Below are positions 42,642-52,208 of a stretch of 64,000 nucleotides of DNA, piece after piece. Each line of letters begins with the position of its first letter. Positions within the stretch are counted from its first letter, which is position 1. Both the position numbers and the translations under genes were made by a program. This stretch comes from Bdellovibrionaceae bacterium UBA2316 (lineage in GTDB: Bacteria; Bdellovibrionota; Bdellovibrionia; Bdellovibrionales; Bdellovibrionaceae): assembly GCA_002345205.1 (NCBI GenBank), contig DDVI01000117.1:17108-81107 (forward strand). Reading direction: 5' to 3'. The notes below the pieces were generated by a model that worked only from the letters and a program-made list of their open reading frames with translations, did not search any database and was not told the origin of the DNA.

Positions 42642-44969
42642 ATGAAAAAATTGAAAAAATCGCTAGTCGTGCTGAACACAGTGGCTCTGGTCGGACTGAA
42701 CACGCTGACCGGATCTAATGTTCACGCACAAGAAGAGTTTCCACCTCCGCCACCTGATTTTGGCGACTTCGATACGCCGCAGGTTCCCCCAGCCAATGGA
42801 GCACTTCCTTCTGGCATGGGCAGTTCTTCCAATGGTGCTTCCGGTGTAAATGGAAAAAAAGGCATCAGTTTAAATTCGAATCAAAAGCAAAAGTTCTCAC
42901 AAGCTAGCGTTGAAGATATTAACTCTGCCAATTTCCCTGAAACGATTGAATCCTTCGACTTCCCTAACGTTGAAATCACGGACGTAATTAAAGCGATCTC
43001 TGAATTGACGGGTAAGAACTTTATCATCGATCCAGGTGTTCGTGGAAAGATAACGATCATTGCTCCAAGTAAAATCACAGTAGCCGAAGCCTACAAAGCG
43101 TTCCTTTCTGCTTTAGCAATCAACGGTTTTACCGTTGTTCCGTCAGGTAGTTTTTTGAAAGTAAAATCAGGCAGAAATGCGCAACGTGATAATATTGAAA
43201 CGTATTCAGGATCTTATTATCCAAACACAGATCAGATGATCACGCGAATTATTCATTTGAAACATATCTCTGCGGATCAAGTGAATAAGGATTTAAGAAT
43301 CCTTCCATCAAAAGATGGTGAAATGAACGTGTACCAGCAAACAAACTCAATCATTATTTCCGACTGGGGCGCTAACATTGACCGCGTAATGAAAATCATC
43401 AATCAATTAGACGTGCCGGGATTTGACGAACAGCTTGAAGTGGTTCGCATTCGCTACGCTAAAGCCAAAGATATCGCTGACCTTGTTGATAAAATCGTAA
43501 ACAAAGGCCAAGGCACAAATCGCGGCGGCGTTGGTGTTACAGGTGGTTTTGGTGGAGGCGCGCCCCGTTTTTCAAGACCTGGGGGATCATCTAACCAACA
43601 AGGCAATAGTTTCTTTATGGCTATTCCTGATGATAGAACAAACTCGATCATTATCGTCGGTAACAAATCAGGTATCGTTCGTGTTAAAAAATTAATCGGT
43701 CAGCTTGATTTCAGAACAAATCCTGAAGATCAAGGTGGCGTATTCGTTTATTACGTAAAACACGGCGACGCCAAGAAAATCGCCGCGGTTCTTCAAGGTG
43801 TATCAAAAGATGCAGCTCCAAAAACAACTCCGGGATCCCCTAACCAACCGCCCCCGTTCTTTGCTCCTCCAATGGGTTTAGAGGGCGAATCAAAATCAAG
43901 TGGCGCCGTGTTTAGCGGTGAAGTGAAAATCACAGCGGACGAATCTACAAATAGTTTAATTATCACGGCAGGGAAAGGCGATTACGACACAGTTATCAAT
44001 TTATTAACTAAAATTGATATTGCTCGCGACCAAGTATTCGTTGAAGCCATTATTATGGAAATGAGTGCGGGTGATGGCTTCGGCTTCAAACCGTCTTACT
44101 ATAACTTTGCTTCAAGCAACGGGATTGCTCGTCAAAGCTTCTCTGGCGGATTGAAAGCCGACGAGGTTATTAATCCACTTGCAGGTGTTGGTACCGTTCT
44201 AGGTTTCGGTTCAGGCAGCGAAGTGGAATTAACGATTGGAACAACGAAACAAAAAGTTCCGTCTTTAATTGGCTTAATCAACCTATTAAAGAAGACAACA
44301 AAAGCCAATATTTTATCACGTCCACAAATTTTAGCGATGGATAACCAAGAAGCTTTAATCCAAGTGGGCGATAAAGTTGTAACGGGCGCTAACTCGACAA
44401 CCAATCAAGGCGTAACCGTTGAAACGCCAATATTTGAAGAAGCGTTAATCGAATTAAAACTTAAGCCGTTCATCAATCCAACAAGCAAGTCTGTACGCAT
44501 GGAAATCGACCAAAGCGTAAAGCAACCGTCTTTAAGTGCGTCTACACCTAAGGCATTCCAAGATAAAACACAGCCTCTAGCGACTCGTAAAATCAAAACG
44601 TTCATTGTCGTTAACGATGGTGACACGGCCGTATTAGGCGGTTTAATTAAAGATCGCGAAACAGAAGACATCGTCAAAGTTCCTTTATTAGGCGATCTTC
44701 CATTACTTGGCTGGTTATTTAAATCAAAAGAGACAAACAAAGAAAAAGTTAACATGCTGGTCTTCTTAACTCCAAAAATTATTCGTAGCGAAGGCGACTC
44801 AAAGCAAGTTATGGGTAAACGTTTAGATCAACACATTGATTTTATTAAGGCTCAAGGTGGCGTAGATCCCTACGGCAGTATTATTGATGAAGTACAAAAA
44901 CGTTCTGCTTTGGTACCAAAAGATAATACCCCGGTTGATGACAACGGACCAGAAACGGATACTGAATAA
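42642..44969 (+). CDS. gspD: Type II secretion secretin GspD
   Basis: 775 aa from the ATG at 42642, preceded by GCGAGGG; a signal peptide ends near SNVHAQ. A Pro/Gly/Ser-rich stretch of about 60 residues follows, then N0 (SFDFPNVEITDVIKAISELT), N1-N3 domains (repeated DERTNSIIIVG-like strands) and the C-terminal secretin channel with VPLLGDLPLLGWLFK near residue 700. It forms the outer-membrane exit pore. A Gly-rich loop (GGVGVTGGFGGG) lies in N3. It is followed by gspE after one base. Confidence 0.95.
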   Translation: MKKLKKSLVVLNTVALVGLNTLTGSNVHAQEEFPPPPPDFGDFDTPQVPPANGALPSGMGSSSNGASGVNGKKGISLNSNQKQKFSQASVEDINSANFPETIESFDFPNVEITDVIKAISELTGKNFIIDPGVRGKITIIAPSKITVAEAYKAFLSALAINGFTVVPSGSFLKVKSGRNAQRDNIETYSGSYYPNTDQMITRIIHLKHISADQVNKDLRILPSKDGEMNVYQQTNSIIISDWGANIDRVMKIINQLDVPGFDEQLEVVRIRYAKAKDIADLVDKIVNKGQGTNRGGVGVTGGFGGGAPRFSRPGGSSNQQGNSFFMAIPDDRTNSIIIVGNKSGIVRVKKLIGQLDFRTNPEDQGGVFVYYVKHGDAKKIAAVLQGVSKDAAPKTTPGSPNQPPPFFAPPMGLEGESKSSGAVFSGEVKITADESTNSLIITAGKGDYDTVINLLTKIDIARDQVFVEAIIMEMSAGDGFGFKPSYYNFASSNGIARQSFSGGLKADEVINPLAGVGTVLGFGSGSEVELTIGTTKQKVPSLIGLINLLKKTTKANILSRPQILAMDNQEALIQVGDKVVTGANSTTNQGVTVETPIFEEALIELKLKPFINPTSKSVRMEIDQSVKQPSLSASTPKAFQDKTQPLATRKIKTFIVVNDGDTAVLGGLIKDRETEDIVKVPLLGDLPLLGWLFKSKETNKEKVNMLVFLTPKIIRSEGDSKQVMGKRLDQHIDFIKAQGGVDPYGSIIDEVQKRSALVPKDNTPVDDNGPETDTE

Positions 44970-44970
44970 A

Positions 44971-46659
44971 ATGTCAGGCGAAATTCAGAATTTACTACAG
45001 AAATCAACGGGACTTTCCCCAGAGCAGCTTAAGACTCTGTGGAATAATACGTCGATGATTCGTAGTGAAAGCATCGGCGAAGCTCTTTCTAAAAAGACCT
45101 TTCAAAATGCGGAAGAGCTAGTTTCTGAACTCTGTAAAGAGCTGGGTTTAGACTTCATGAAGGATATCCCGTACAACGATATCTCGGCAGACCTGGTTCG
45201 TGAAATCCCAATCAACTATTCAAAGCAAAATTCAATTCTGCCATTTAAAGAAGAATCCGATCAAGTGATCGTATTAGTTTCAAATCCTTTAAACATCAAA
45301 GCCCTTGATGACTTGCGTGTTTTATTTGGTAAACGCGTAAAACCCGTGGTCACCTTAGCGGGAAAACTGCTTGATGCGATCAATCGCGTTTATGAGAAGT
45401 CTACGGCCAACCTATCTGGATTAGATGAAATCGATGAAGAAGAAGTAGATCTAGAGGACGGTATCGTCGATCTTTTAGAAGCCGGCGAAGATGATGCTCC
45501 CGTAATTAAACTTGTAAACTCATTACTTTTCCGTGCGGTTAAAGAAAAAGCATCAGATATTCACATAGAGCCCTATGAAAAAGATATGGTTGTACGCTTT
45601 CGTATCGACGGTATTTTGTTTGATATCTTTAAACCACCTAAGAAATTACAAAATGCGATTTCGTCCCGTATCAAAGTTATGGCGAACTTAAACATCGCTG
45701 AGAAACGTTTACCTCAAGATGGTCGCATCCCTTTAAAGGTCGGCGGTAAAGACATCGATATTCGTCTTTCTACTGTTCCCACTGCCCATGGTGAGCGGTT
45801 AGTTATGCGTCTTCAAGATAGATCGAATGTTATTTTGGAATTAGAGCAACTTGGTTTTTCTGAAGGCAATTTAACTAAAATCGATGATTTACTTTCACGC
45901 ACCTACGGAATCATGCTTGTCACTGGCCCGACCGGTTCTGGTAAATCTACGACTCTGTATGCGTGTCTATCACGTTTAAACTCGACAGATGTAAATATCC
46001 TAACTGTTGAAGATCCCGTAGAACAACGTATTCACGGTATCGGACAAGTGCAAGTGAATGCTAAAATCGGGCTCACTTTCGCTGCCGGTTTAAGATCCTT
46101 CCTTCGTCAAGATCCAGACATCATCATGATCGGTGAGATTCGTGACCTTGAAACCAGTGAACTAGCCATTAACTCGTCATTAACGGGCCACTTGGTTTTA
46201 TCTACACTCCACACGAACGATGCGGCTGGCGCGTTTCCCCGCTTGATTGACATCGGGGCCGAGCCCTTCCTAATCGCGACGTCGATTTTAGGCGTGATTT
46301 CACAGCGGCTGGTGCGCGTTCTTTGTCCCCATTGTAAAGCTCCCCATGATCCATCGGATTTCGAACTTAACACTCTTGGAATTACCCGTCAGCAAGCGAC
46401 GGTGGCGCAGATTTCAAAAGCGGTGGGCTGCAATCAGTGCAATCAAAAAGGCTACGTTGGCCGAACTCTAATTCAAGAGCTACTTCCAGTTACGGATGAT
46501 ATTCGTTCTCTTATCATGCAAAAACGTGACGGTAACACGATCAAGAAACAAGCCGTTGCCAACGGAATGGTGACGTTCCGTGAACACGGAATGCAGAAGG
46601 TTCTTGCTGGTATCACTACGATTGAAGAGCTATTAAGCAACACCCAGTTAGATATTTAA
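44971..46659 (+). CDS. gspE: Type II secretion ATPase GspE
   Basis: 562 aa from the ATG at 44971, one base after the gspD stop. The cytoplasmic motor of pseudopilus assembly. N1 domain, then NTD with KASDIHIEPYE, Walker A GPTGSGKS at 319-326, Asp box, Walker B IMIGEIRD, His box GHLVLSTLHTND, and a four-Cys zinc site (LCPHC near 450, GCNQCN near 489). This matches GspE rather than PilB by operon position. gspF and the pseudopilins do not follow; a minus-strand lipoprotein gene does. Confidence 0.93.
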   Translation: MSGEIQNLLQKSTGLSPEQLKTLWNNTSMIRSESIGEALSKKTFQNAEELVSELCKELGLDFMKDIPYNDISADLVREIPINYSKQNSILPFKEESDQVIVLVSNPLNIKALDDLRVLFGKRVKPVVTLAGKLLDAINRVYEKSTANLSGLDEIDEEEVDLEDGIVDLLEAGEDDAPVIKLVNSLLFRAVKEKASDIHIEPYEKDMVVRFRIDGILFDIFKPPKKLQNAISSRIKVMANLNIAEKRLPQDGRIPLKVGGKDIDIRLSTVPTAHGERLVMRLQDRSNVILELEQLGFSEGNLTKIDDLLSRTYGIMLVTGPTGSGKSTTLYACLSRLNSTDVNILTVEDPVEQRIHGIGQVQVNAKIGLTFAAGLRSFLRQDPDIIMIGEIRDLETSELAINSSLTGHLVLSTLHTNDAAGAFPRLIDIGAEPFLIATSILGVISQRLVRVLCPHCKAPHDPSDFELNTLGITRQQATVAQISKAVGCNQCNQKGYVGRTLIQELLPVTDDIRSLIMQKRDGNTIKKQAVANGMVTFREHGMQKVLAGITTIEELLSNTQLDI

Positions 46660-46700
46660 TCACAATTTGAAATGCCTATTCACAATCCGCATTGTTGCCA

Positions 46701-47690
46701 TTAATAGGCTTCAAGAACCGTAACGCCAAAATCGGCAAAGCCCTTCTCGCCATTTTGAGCCATTAGTTCTACACGTACGCCATCGATCACATCCGACGTC
46801 AACGCTGCCACGGACATTAAACCTTGAACTTTAAAAGCACAATTTCCACCATAAGCCAAAACATCGGAAAAATAAGCACTTCGCTTACCAGTGAGTGCAA
46901 ACCCTACAGCTCCAAGTAAAGTCGAATACATCTGCTGATAGGGCGTCCAAACTCCGGCTTGATTTCTACGCGCAATCACTCGCGCTTTAAAATTATTACG
47001 ACCATTAAACACATAGGTATCGATGAAATCATATCCGTTGTGACAGTTAATATTTCTATATAACAAATTGCGATTAGAAACATATTCTAAGCCACGAACA
47101 TACCGTCCAGGAACTAATCCTTGTGCATAGTAGGCATCATTTTTTTTACCTACCTTTCCTTGGTTCAGCGCCTCGTCATCTATGACATAGCGATATTGAA
47201 TAGGAAACTCTTTCACCACCGTTTTTGATTCCTGCCCAGGAAATGTTTGAGTTAAGGTTAGCTTTACGGACTTTGCTTGGTTACGCTGATCAACTGGAAT
47301 GACGTAGGTTTCATAAATATCAAACAAACGGTAATTATAACCAAACGCTACCGCCCAACTGACCTTATCAAAACGAACGTTTTCAATGTCACCGTCCGTA
47401 CGCCCATTAAAAAAACCGGCCAAACGCTCCCACCCTACTTGCGAATCAGCATCAACATCGACAGGTTGCATTCCACCTAAATTACCTTCGTTAACAAACA
47501 ATCCTGAGAAAACCTTGATTTCCGAGGCGATTTCTTCCAACGTAACCCTCATTCGTAACTGCGCGGGTGGATCACTCGGTTTTTGAGCCAATCCGTTGTT
47601 CTCGTTTCCAAGATCTGGACGCGTAAGGTGAGCATTTTCAGAACAAGACATGGCTAGCACAGCTAAAGCGCCTAAAAATATTTTCCTCAT
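46701..47690 (-). CDS. Predicted lipoprotein of unknown function
   Basis: 329 aa. A short lipoprotein signal with Cys in VLAMSCSE. The mature protein is mostly beta-like, with aromatic pairs (GYNYRLFDIYETY, QYRYVIDDEALN) and three further Cys (INCHNG, GGNCAFK). No domain recognised. It lies nine bases after the OmpA-family gene on the same strand, so the two are probably cotranscribed and may act together at the outer membrane. An inverted repeat (46674-46709) covers its 3' end and the space after gspE. Confidence 0.65.
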   Translation of the reverse strand: MRKIFLGALAVLAMSCSENAHLTRPDLGNENNGLAQKPSDPPAQLRMRVTLEEIASEIKVFSGLFVNEGNLGGMQPVDVDADSQVGWERLAGFFNGRTDGDIENVRFDKVSWAVAFGYNYRLFDIYETYVIPVDQRNQAKSVKLTLTQTFPGQESKTVVKEFPIQYRYVIDDEALNQGKVGKKNDAYYAQGLVPGRYVRGLEYVSNRNLLYRNINCHNGYDFIDTYVFNGRNNFKARVIARRNQAGVWTPYQQMYSTLLGAVGFALTGKRSAYFSDVLAYGGNCAFKVQGLMSVAALTSDVIDGVRVELMAQNGEKGFADFGVTVLEAY

Positions 47691-47699
47691 TGAAAACTC

Positions 47700-49010
47700 C
47701 TACTTACATTCTTTCTTTAAGACGCGTGTCCAAACTTTAATTTCAGCACGTCGATTCACTAGATGATCATCTTCCGTATCGCCTAGTTTGATTAATTCTT
47801 TTTTACCTTTACCTTTGGTTTCTAATAATTTTGGTTCAAACCCCAAATCTAATAAACCAATTGAAATCTTCTTCGCGCGACTCTTAGATAATTTAAAGTT
47901 ATAGCTATCCGTACCCGGCTTAGATGCATGACCGTGAATACTGACATGGCTAATGTTATAAAAATGATCTTTAGTATAATCGATAAGCTTTTCAAATTCC
48001 GGACGAGAAACATCATTCACAATGTCTTTATTGTTATCAAACCGAATCATTGCGCTGTAGGTTTCTTCAACTTTGTCGACATCGTAACAGTTAGGGTCCT
48101 TATTTACAGGCGCTTCAACAACTTCAGGCTTTTTTTCTGGTTCCGAGCGTTTCCGCTCTTCCTGCGGAGAGTATTTCAAACCCGCATAAAGGCGTGTATC
48201 TAACGGTTCACTACTATTAATGCTATCGATACCGGCCCCTGCAAAATAGGCCATGCTGGTACTTGCGGCATAGCGAATACCCGCTTTCAATTCATTAGGG
48301 TTAAAAACAGTTTTTACCGGCATCGTCCACGTCTTTTCAAAATCAGAAGTAACGGCTATGAGATCGGTAACTGGAAAATATAGACCGATACTACCTTGCA
48401 CTCGTTGAGTTTGATCAAGATTGGCATCAAAAGCATCTTTTGCTTTCGCGTTGCCCAGGTATCCTAGCTTTACTACATATTGCACGAACGCCAAATTCTG
48501 CTCAAACGCCAATGCTAAACCAAGCCCAGGACCGGAATCGCTAGTATAGCGATCTTCATTACCCGTTGGCGCAGTTGCCAACAAATGAACTCCCCATGCG
48601 GCTGTAGAACTTATAGGACGACGATAGTTTAATCTTAAATTGGTATCAGCCAATCCAAACTTCGTGTCGCCAGATATTTTTGATTGCACGAGCGAAGTGG
48701 TAATTCCAACGCTCCAACTTTCATTCACTCGATAGGCACCACCTAAGTTTAACGTTTGAAACCAATCAATTACAGACGTATATGTTTTTTGATTATTCTC
48801 TGACTTCAAAGTTAACGGTGACGATTTGTAGGAATAGCCCAAAGTCATGATCCACTTTTTATACTCAGGACCTAATGAGTCCTCTAAACCAACTGATTCT
48901 GAAGATTCATACAGAAAGGAATTGGAGCGCTCATAGTACTGAATATTGGTTGCGGCATGTGAGTTATAGGTGACTGCTAATAGTAAACTGAATAGTAGTT
49001 TCTTGTTCAC
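47700..49010 (-). CDS. OmpA-family outer-membrane protein
   Basis: 436 aa. Signal peptide (LLFSLLLAVTYNSHAA), then a barrel of about 270 residues with strand pairs ending in aromatic residues, a Pro/Glu-rich linker (RKRSEPEKKPEVVEAP), and an OmpA C-terminal domain at about 310-430. The peptidoglycan-contact Asp and Arg appear to be in the SIHGHASKPG...NFKLSKSRA and NRRAEIKVW segments. It ties the outer membrane to the cell wall. It precedes the lipoprotein gene at 46701-47690. Confidence 0.85.
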   Translation of the reverse strand: MNKKLLFSLLLAVTYNSHAATNIQYYERSNSFLYESSESVGLEDSLGPEYKKWIMTLGYSYKSSPLTLKSENNQKTYTSVIDWFQTLNLGGAYRVNESWSVGITTSLVQSKISGDTKFGLADTNLRLNYRRPISSTAAWGVHLLATAPTGNEDRYTSDSGPGLGLALAFEQNLAFVQYVVKLGYLGNAKAKDAFDANLDQTQRVQGSIGLYFPVTDLIAVTSDFEKTWTMPVKTVFNPNELKAGIRYAASTSMAYFAGAGIDSINSSEPLDTRLYAGLKYSPQEERKRSEPEKKPEVVEAPVNKDPNCYDVDKVEETYSAMIRFDNNKDIVNDVSRPEFEKLIDYTKDHFYNISHVSIHGHASKPGTDSYNFKLSKSRAKKISIGLLDLGFEPKLLETKGKGKKELIKLGDTEDDHLVNRRAEIKVWTRVLKKECK

Positions 49011-49053
49011 CCAATAATTATATTATTTTAAAGAGGCGGTACAACTACTAGTC

Positions 49054-49080
49054 AGCCTTACCCTGACTTAAGGTAAGGCT
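49054..49080. terminator. Strong hairpin downstream of rel
   Basis: AGCCTTACC (49054-49062) and GGTAAGGCT (49072-49080) form a perfect nine-pair stem with a nine-base loop, just after the rel stop. Six T residues follow on the plus strand (49084-49089); on the minus strand no T-run follows. It may be a weak end for the rel transcript and a true terminator for transcription from the opposite side. Confidence 0.5.
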
Positions 49081-49087
49081 AGCTTTT

Positions 49088-51304
49088 TTATGATGTTACT
49101 CGCTCAACGGATAAAATACCTTTGATCTTTTGCATTTCAAATATAGTTTGCTGCAACTGAGATGAGTCTTTAACCGATATATCAAATAGACAAATCGCTT
49201 TTTTATCTTTGGTCGTACGGATGTTTGCTGACTGAATATTAATTCCTAAAGCCGAGAACGACTCTGTCATTGTTTTTAGCAAGCCTGGAATATCCAAACA
49301 CGTAATCTTCATGCGCACGACACGCTCCATGCCTTCGCCTGCTTGCTTCACATTCCAAGACACGTCCACTTTACGCAATTGATCTAACTCGAACGCTTTT
49401 TTGCAATCACTGCGATGGATAGCCACCCCACGTCCGCGCGAAATGAATCCAATAACTGGGTCCCCCGGAATTGGCGAACAGCATTTCGCAAAATGCACCA
49501 GCATATCATCCATTCCCTCAACAGAGATTAATGACTTAGTTCGTTTTAATTTTTGCGACGCACCTTTAAGAACTTTCTCCATAAATGAAGATTCTTTAGG
49601 AGCCTTTTCTTCTAAGTTTTGTTTCGGCGCTAAGCGATCAACTAAGTGACGAGGCTCAAGTTTTCCATAACCAACTTTGATGTACATTTCATCAAGACCA
49701 TGTACGCCGCCGTCTTTAAGGAATTTTTCAAACTCTTCGCCCTTCAAATAACGAACAGCTGCCAGTCCAAATTTTCTAAATTCTTTTTCAACCAGTTCTT
49801 TTCCAAGCAACCAGCTACGTTTTCGCTGTTCTTCTTTAACGAAGACGCGAATTTTACTTTGCGCTTTGCTGGTAATACAAAACTTCAACCAATCTTTAGA
49901 TGGCGTTTGTGTTTTTGAAGTCACGATTTCAACTGTGTCACCGTTTTTTAATTTATGTTTCAACGGAACCATTTTACCGTTGATCCGCGCGCCCGCGCAC
50001 TGATTACCTAAATCGGTGTGAATCGCATAGGCAAAGTCGATCGGCGTTGCTCCATCTGGTAATTCTTTAACATCACCATTTGGTGTGAACACGTAGATTT
50101 CGGTTTCAAACATTTCCGTCTTAACAGTATCCAGGAACTCTTCTGGATTACGAACCGTTTGGTGCCACGCCACCAGGTCACGCATCCAATTGGATTGCCC
50201 GACAGCTTCATCTTCAATCTTACCGCGCTCTTTATATTTCCAGTGAGCCGCGATCCCGCGCTCAGCAATCAAATGCATTTCTTCAGTACGAATTTGAATT
50301 TCAATACGATCACCACCCGGTCCAAGCACAGTGGTATGCAATGATCGATAGTTGTTTGTCTTAGGCATGGCAATGAAGTCTTTGAACCGACCAGGAACTG
50401 GCTTCCACAGCGCGTGGATATGACCTAAAACTTCATAGCACTCAGGAATACTTGCCACGATAACTCGGAACGCAAGGACATCGAACACTTGTTCGTACTC
50501 GATATTCCGTGCCTGCATTTTTCTATAAATTGACCATAAGTGCTTTGAGCGACCATACACGTGATATCTAACCGTGGTTTTCTCTAGTGATTTACCGATT
50601 AGCCGCTTCACATCCTCGATGTAACGATCCGTTTCAACTTCGGTCTTTTTAACTTTTTGATTTAACTGGTAGTACATGTCGGGGCGATAGTAACGAAAAC
50701 ATAGATCTTCTAGTTCGATCTTTAATTCGTTGATACCCATACGACCAGCCAGAGGGCAGTAGATTTCTAATGTTTCTAAAGCAATGCGAGCTTGTTTTTC
50801 ATACGGCATGTGATTCAGCGTACGCATGTTGTGCAAACGATCAGCAAGCTTAACCAATACCACGCGAATGTCTTTACCCATCGCTACGATCATCTTACGA
50901 ACGTTCTCGCCCTGTTTTTCAACCGAGTTTTTGAACTTCATCTGACCGATTTTAGTAACGCCATCAACGAGCGCGGCGACTGTGTCACCGAATTCACGGC
51001 GAATATCTTCAAGCGTGACCGTCGTGTCTTCAACGGTGTCGTGTAAAATGCCGGTAATTATGGAATCGATATCTAGGCGTAAATCTGCCAGGATGCCAGC
51101 TACGGATAAGGGATGAAATATATAAGGCTCACCACTGCGGCGAAATTGTCCTTCATGAGCTTTTTCTGAAAAATAATAGGCTTTCTTTACGGTTTGGACG
51201 TCAGCATGCGGATGATAAGTTGTAATTTTTTTACAAAGATCATCGATCGTCTTGATTGGTACATTTCGTGTCGCATCCTCTGCGACAAATGTTATTTCAG
51301 CCAT
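49088..51304 (-). CDS. relA: Bifunctional (p)ppGpp synthetase/hydrolase
   Basis: 738 aa. Makes and breaks the stringent alarmone. The hydrolase HD domain is intact (EPYIFHPLSVAGILADL, GILHDTVEDT); the synthetase domain has RFKDFIAMPKTNNYRSLHTT, the RxKD type of bifunctional enzymes, and EIQIRTEEMH. TGS domain at about 400-460 (IYVFTPNGDVKELPDGATPI), a zinc-finger-like CCSPIPGDP segment and a C-terminal ACT domain. It could equally be called spoT or rel. It follows rpoZ by 78 bases in the common gmk-rpoZ-rel order. Confidence 0.95.
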   Translation of the reverse strand: MAEITFVAEDATRNVPIKTIDDLCKKITTYHPHADVQTVKKAYYFSEKAHEGQFRRSGEPYIFHPLSVAGILADLRLDIDSIITGILHDTVEDTTVTLEDIRREFGDTVAALVDGVTKIGQMKFKNSVEKQGENVRKMIVAMGKDIRVVLVKLADRLHNMRTLNHMPYEKQARIALETLEIYCPLAGRMGINELKIELEDLCFRYYRPDMYYQLNQKVKKTEVETDRYIEDVKRLIGKSLEKTTVRYHVYGRSKHLWSIYRKMQARNIEYEQVFDVLAFRVIVASIPECYEVLGHIHALWKPVPGRFKDFIAMPKTNNYRSLHTTVLGPGGDRIEIQIRTEEMHLIAERGIAAHWKYKERGKIEDEAVGQSNWMRDLVAWHQTVRNPEEFLDTVKTEMFETEIYVFTPNGDVKELPDGATPIDFAYAIHTDLGNQCAGARINGKMVPLKHKLKNGDTVEIVTSKTQTPSKDWLKFCITSKAQSKIRVFVKEEQRKRSWLLGKELVEKEFRKFGLAAVRYLKGEEFEKFLKDGGVHGLDEMYIKVGYGKLEPRHLVDRLAPKQNLEEKAPKESSFMEKVLKGASQKLKRTKSLISVEGMDDMLVHFAKCCSPIPGDPVIGFISRGRGVAIHRSDCKKAFELDQLRKVDVSWNVKQAGEGMERVVRMKITCLDIPGLLKTMTESFSALGINIQSANIRTTKDKKAICLFDISVKDSSQLQQTIFEMQKIKGILSVERVTS

Positions 51305-51382
51305 ATCTTTCGTTTTCGGAAAAACCCCTGCGAACTGAAATTAATAGATGAAGCAGATTGGAACTCTTATGTTACTAAGGAA

Positions 51383-51622
51383 TTACTTGTTTAAATCTGC
51401 CTCGATGTCTTTAATACACGTTGCGTTATCTAGATGGCTTTCGTAACCTACGTTGCCCGCCGCTACTTCGCGAAGGGACGCCACGATGTACTTGTTGCTT
51501 TTTAAAGCTACCGTCGCTTCAGAACCCTTCAAAAGCTGCTTAGCACGCTTTGAAACCATCAGAACTAGAGCAAAACGATTAGGAACCTTTTCTAAGCAAT
51601 CTTCAACTGTTACACGAGCCAT
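51383..51622 (-). CDS. rpoZ: RNA polymerase omega subunit
   Basis: 79 aa from the ATG at 51622, which has CGGAGGAAG upstream; the frame is open for 30 codons further but those residues are not omega-like. MARVTVEDCLEKVPNRFALV and the SKRAKQLLKG helix are the family signature for holding the beta-prime tail. VALREIAAG-like ASLREVAAG is also present. The gene lies between gmk and rel, as in E. coli, where omega also affects the ppGpp response of polymerase. Confidence 0.94.
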   Translation of the reverse strand: MARVTVEDCLEKVPNRFALVLMVSKRAKQLLKGSEATVALKSNKYIVASLREVAAGNVGYESHLDNATCIKDIEADLNK

Positions 51623-51650
51623 TCTTCCTCCGAAGCTTATACCTCTAACT

Positions 51651-52208
51651 TTAGGCGAGAATATTTTCAATGATTTTTTTGAATTCTGCATAAGAAGTTT
51701 CAAAGTGATCATTTACAATACGGTAGTCATAGCTAGGGGCTTCCGCCATTTCCTTTTTAGCATTGTCCATACGGATCTCGATATCGGCTGGAACCTTACC
51801 ATCGCGCTTAACAATACGCTTTCTTAACTCTTCAATTGAGGGTGGTAGGATGAAAATGCTTTGGCTATGGGGATATAACTCTTTAAATGTCTTTGCACCT
51901 TGAATATCTACATCCATGATCACGCAGTGACCCTTTTCCCAAGCCTCTTCAATTTGCACGCGAGATGTGCCGTACAAGTGGTTATGAACGCGGGCCCACT
52001 CGACAAAAAAACCGTCTGATTTTTTAAGGTTGAATTCGTCTTCAGAGATAAAAAAATACGGAACACCCTGAGATTCGCCTTTTCTCATCGCGCGTGTCGT
52101 GTAGGTAATGGTATCAAACAGCACTTTGTTTTCAGCACAGATTTTTTCGATAAAACTGCTTTTCCCTGCGCCACTCGGTGCTGCTAGAATAATTAAATTA
52201 GTCTTCAT
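51651..52208 (-). CDS. gmk: Guanylate kinase
   Basis: 185 aa. Converts GMP to GDP with ATP. P-loop APSGAGKSSFIEK near residue 10, TYTTRAMRKGESQGVPYFF for GMP binding, YGTSRVQIEEAWEKG, and DVDIQGAKTFKEL. Length as usual. Its ATG overlaps the yicC stop (ATGA). The frame continues the operon yicC-gmk-rpoZ-rel, which couples guanine nucleotide supply with alarmone control. Confidence 0.96.
   Translation of the reverse strand: MKTNLIILAAPSGAGKSSFIEKICAENKVLFDTITYTTRAMRKGESQGVPYFFISEDEFNLKKSDGFFVEWARVHNHLYGTSRVQIEEAWEKGHCVIMDVDIQGAKTFKELYPHSQSIFILPPSIEELRKRIVKRDGKVPADIEIRMDNAKKEMAEAPSYDYRIVNDHFETSYAEFKKIIENILA

Noticed and set aside
46674..46709. GCCTATT/AATAGGC inverted repeat as a two-way terminator between gspE and the lipoprotein gene
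   Set aside because: No T-run on either strand and the stem runs into the lipoprotein stop codon; evidence too weak for a feature of its own.
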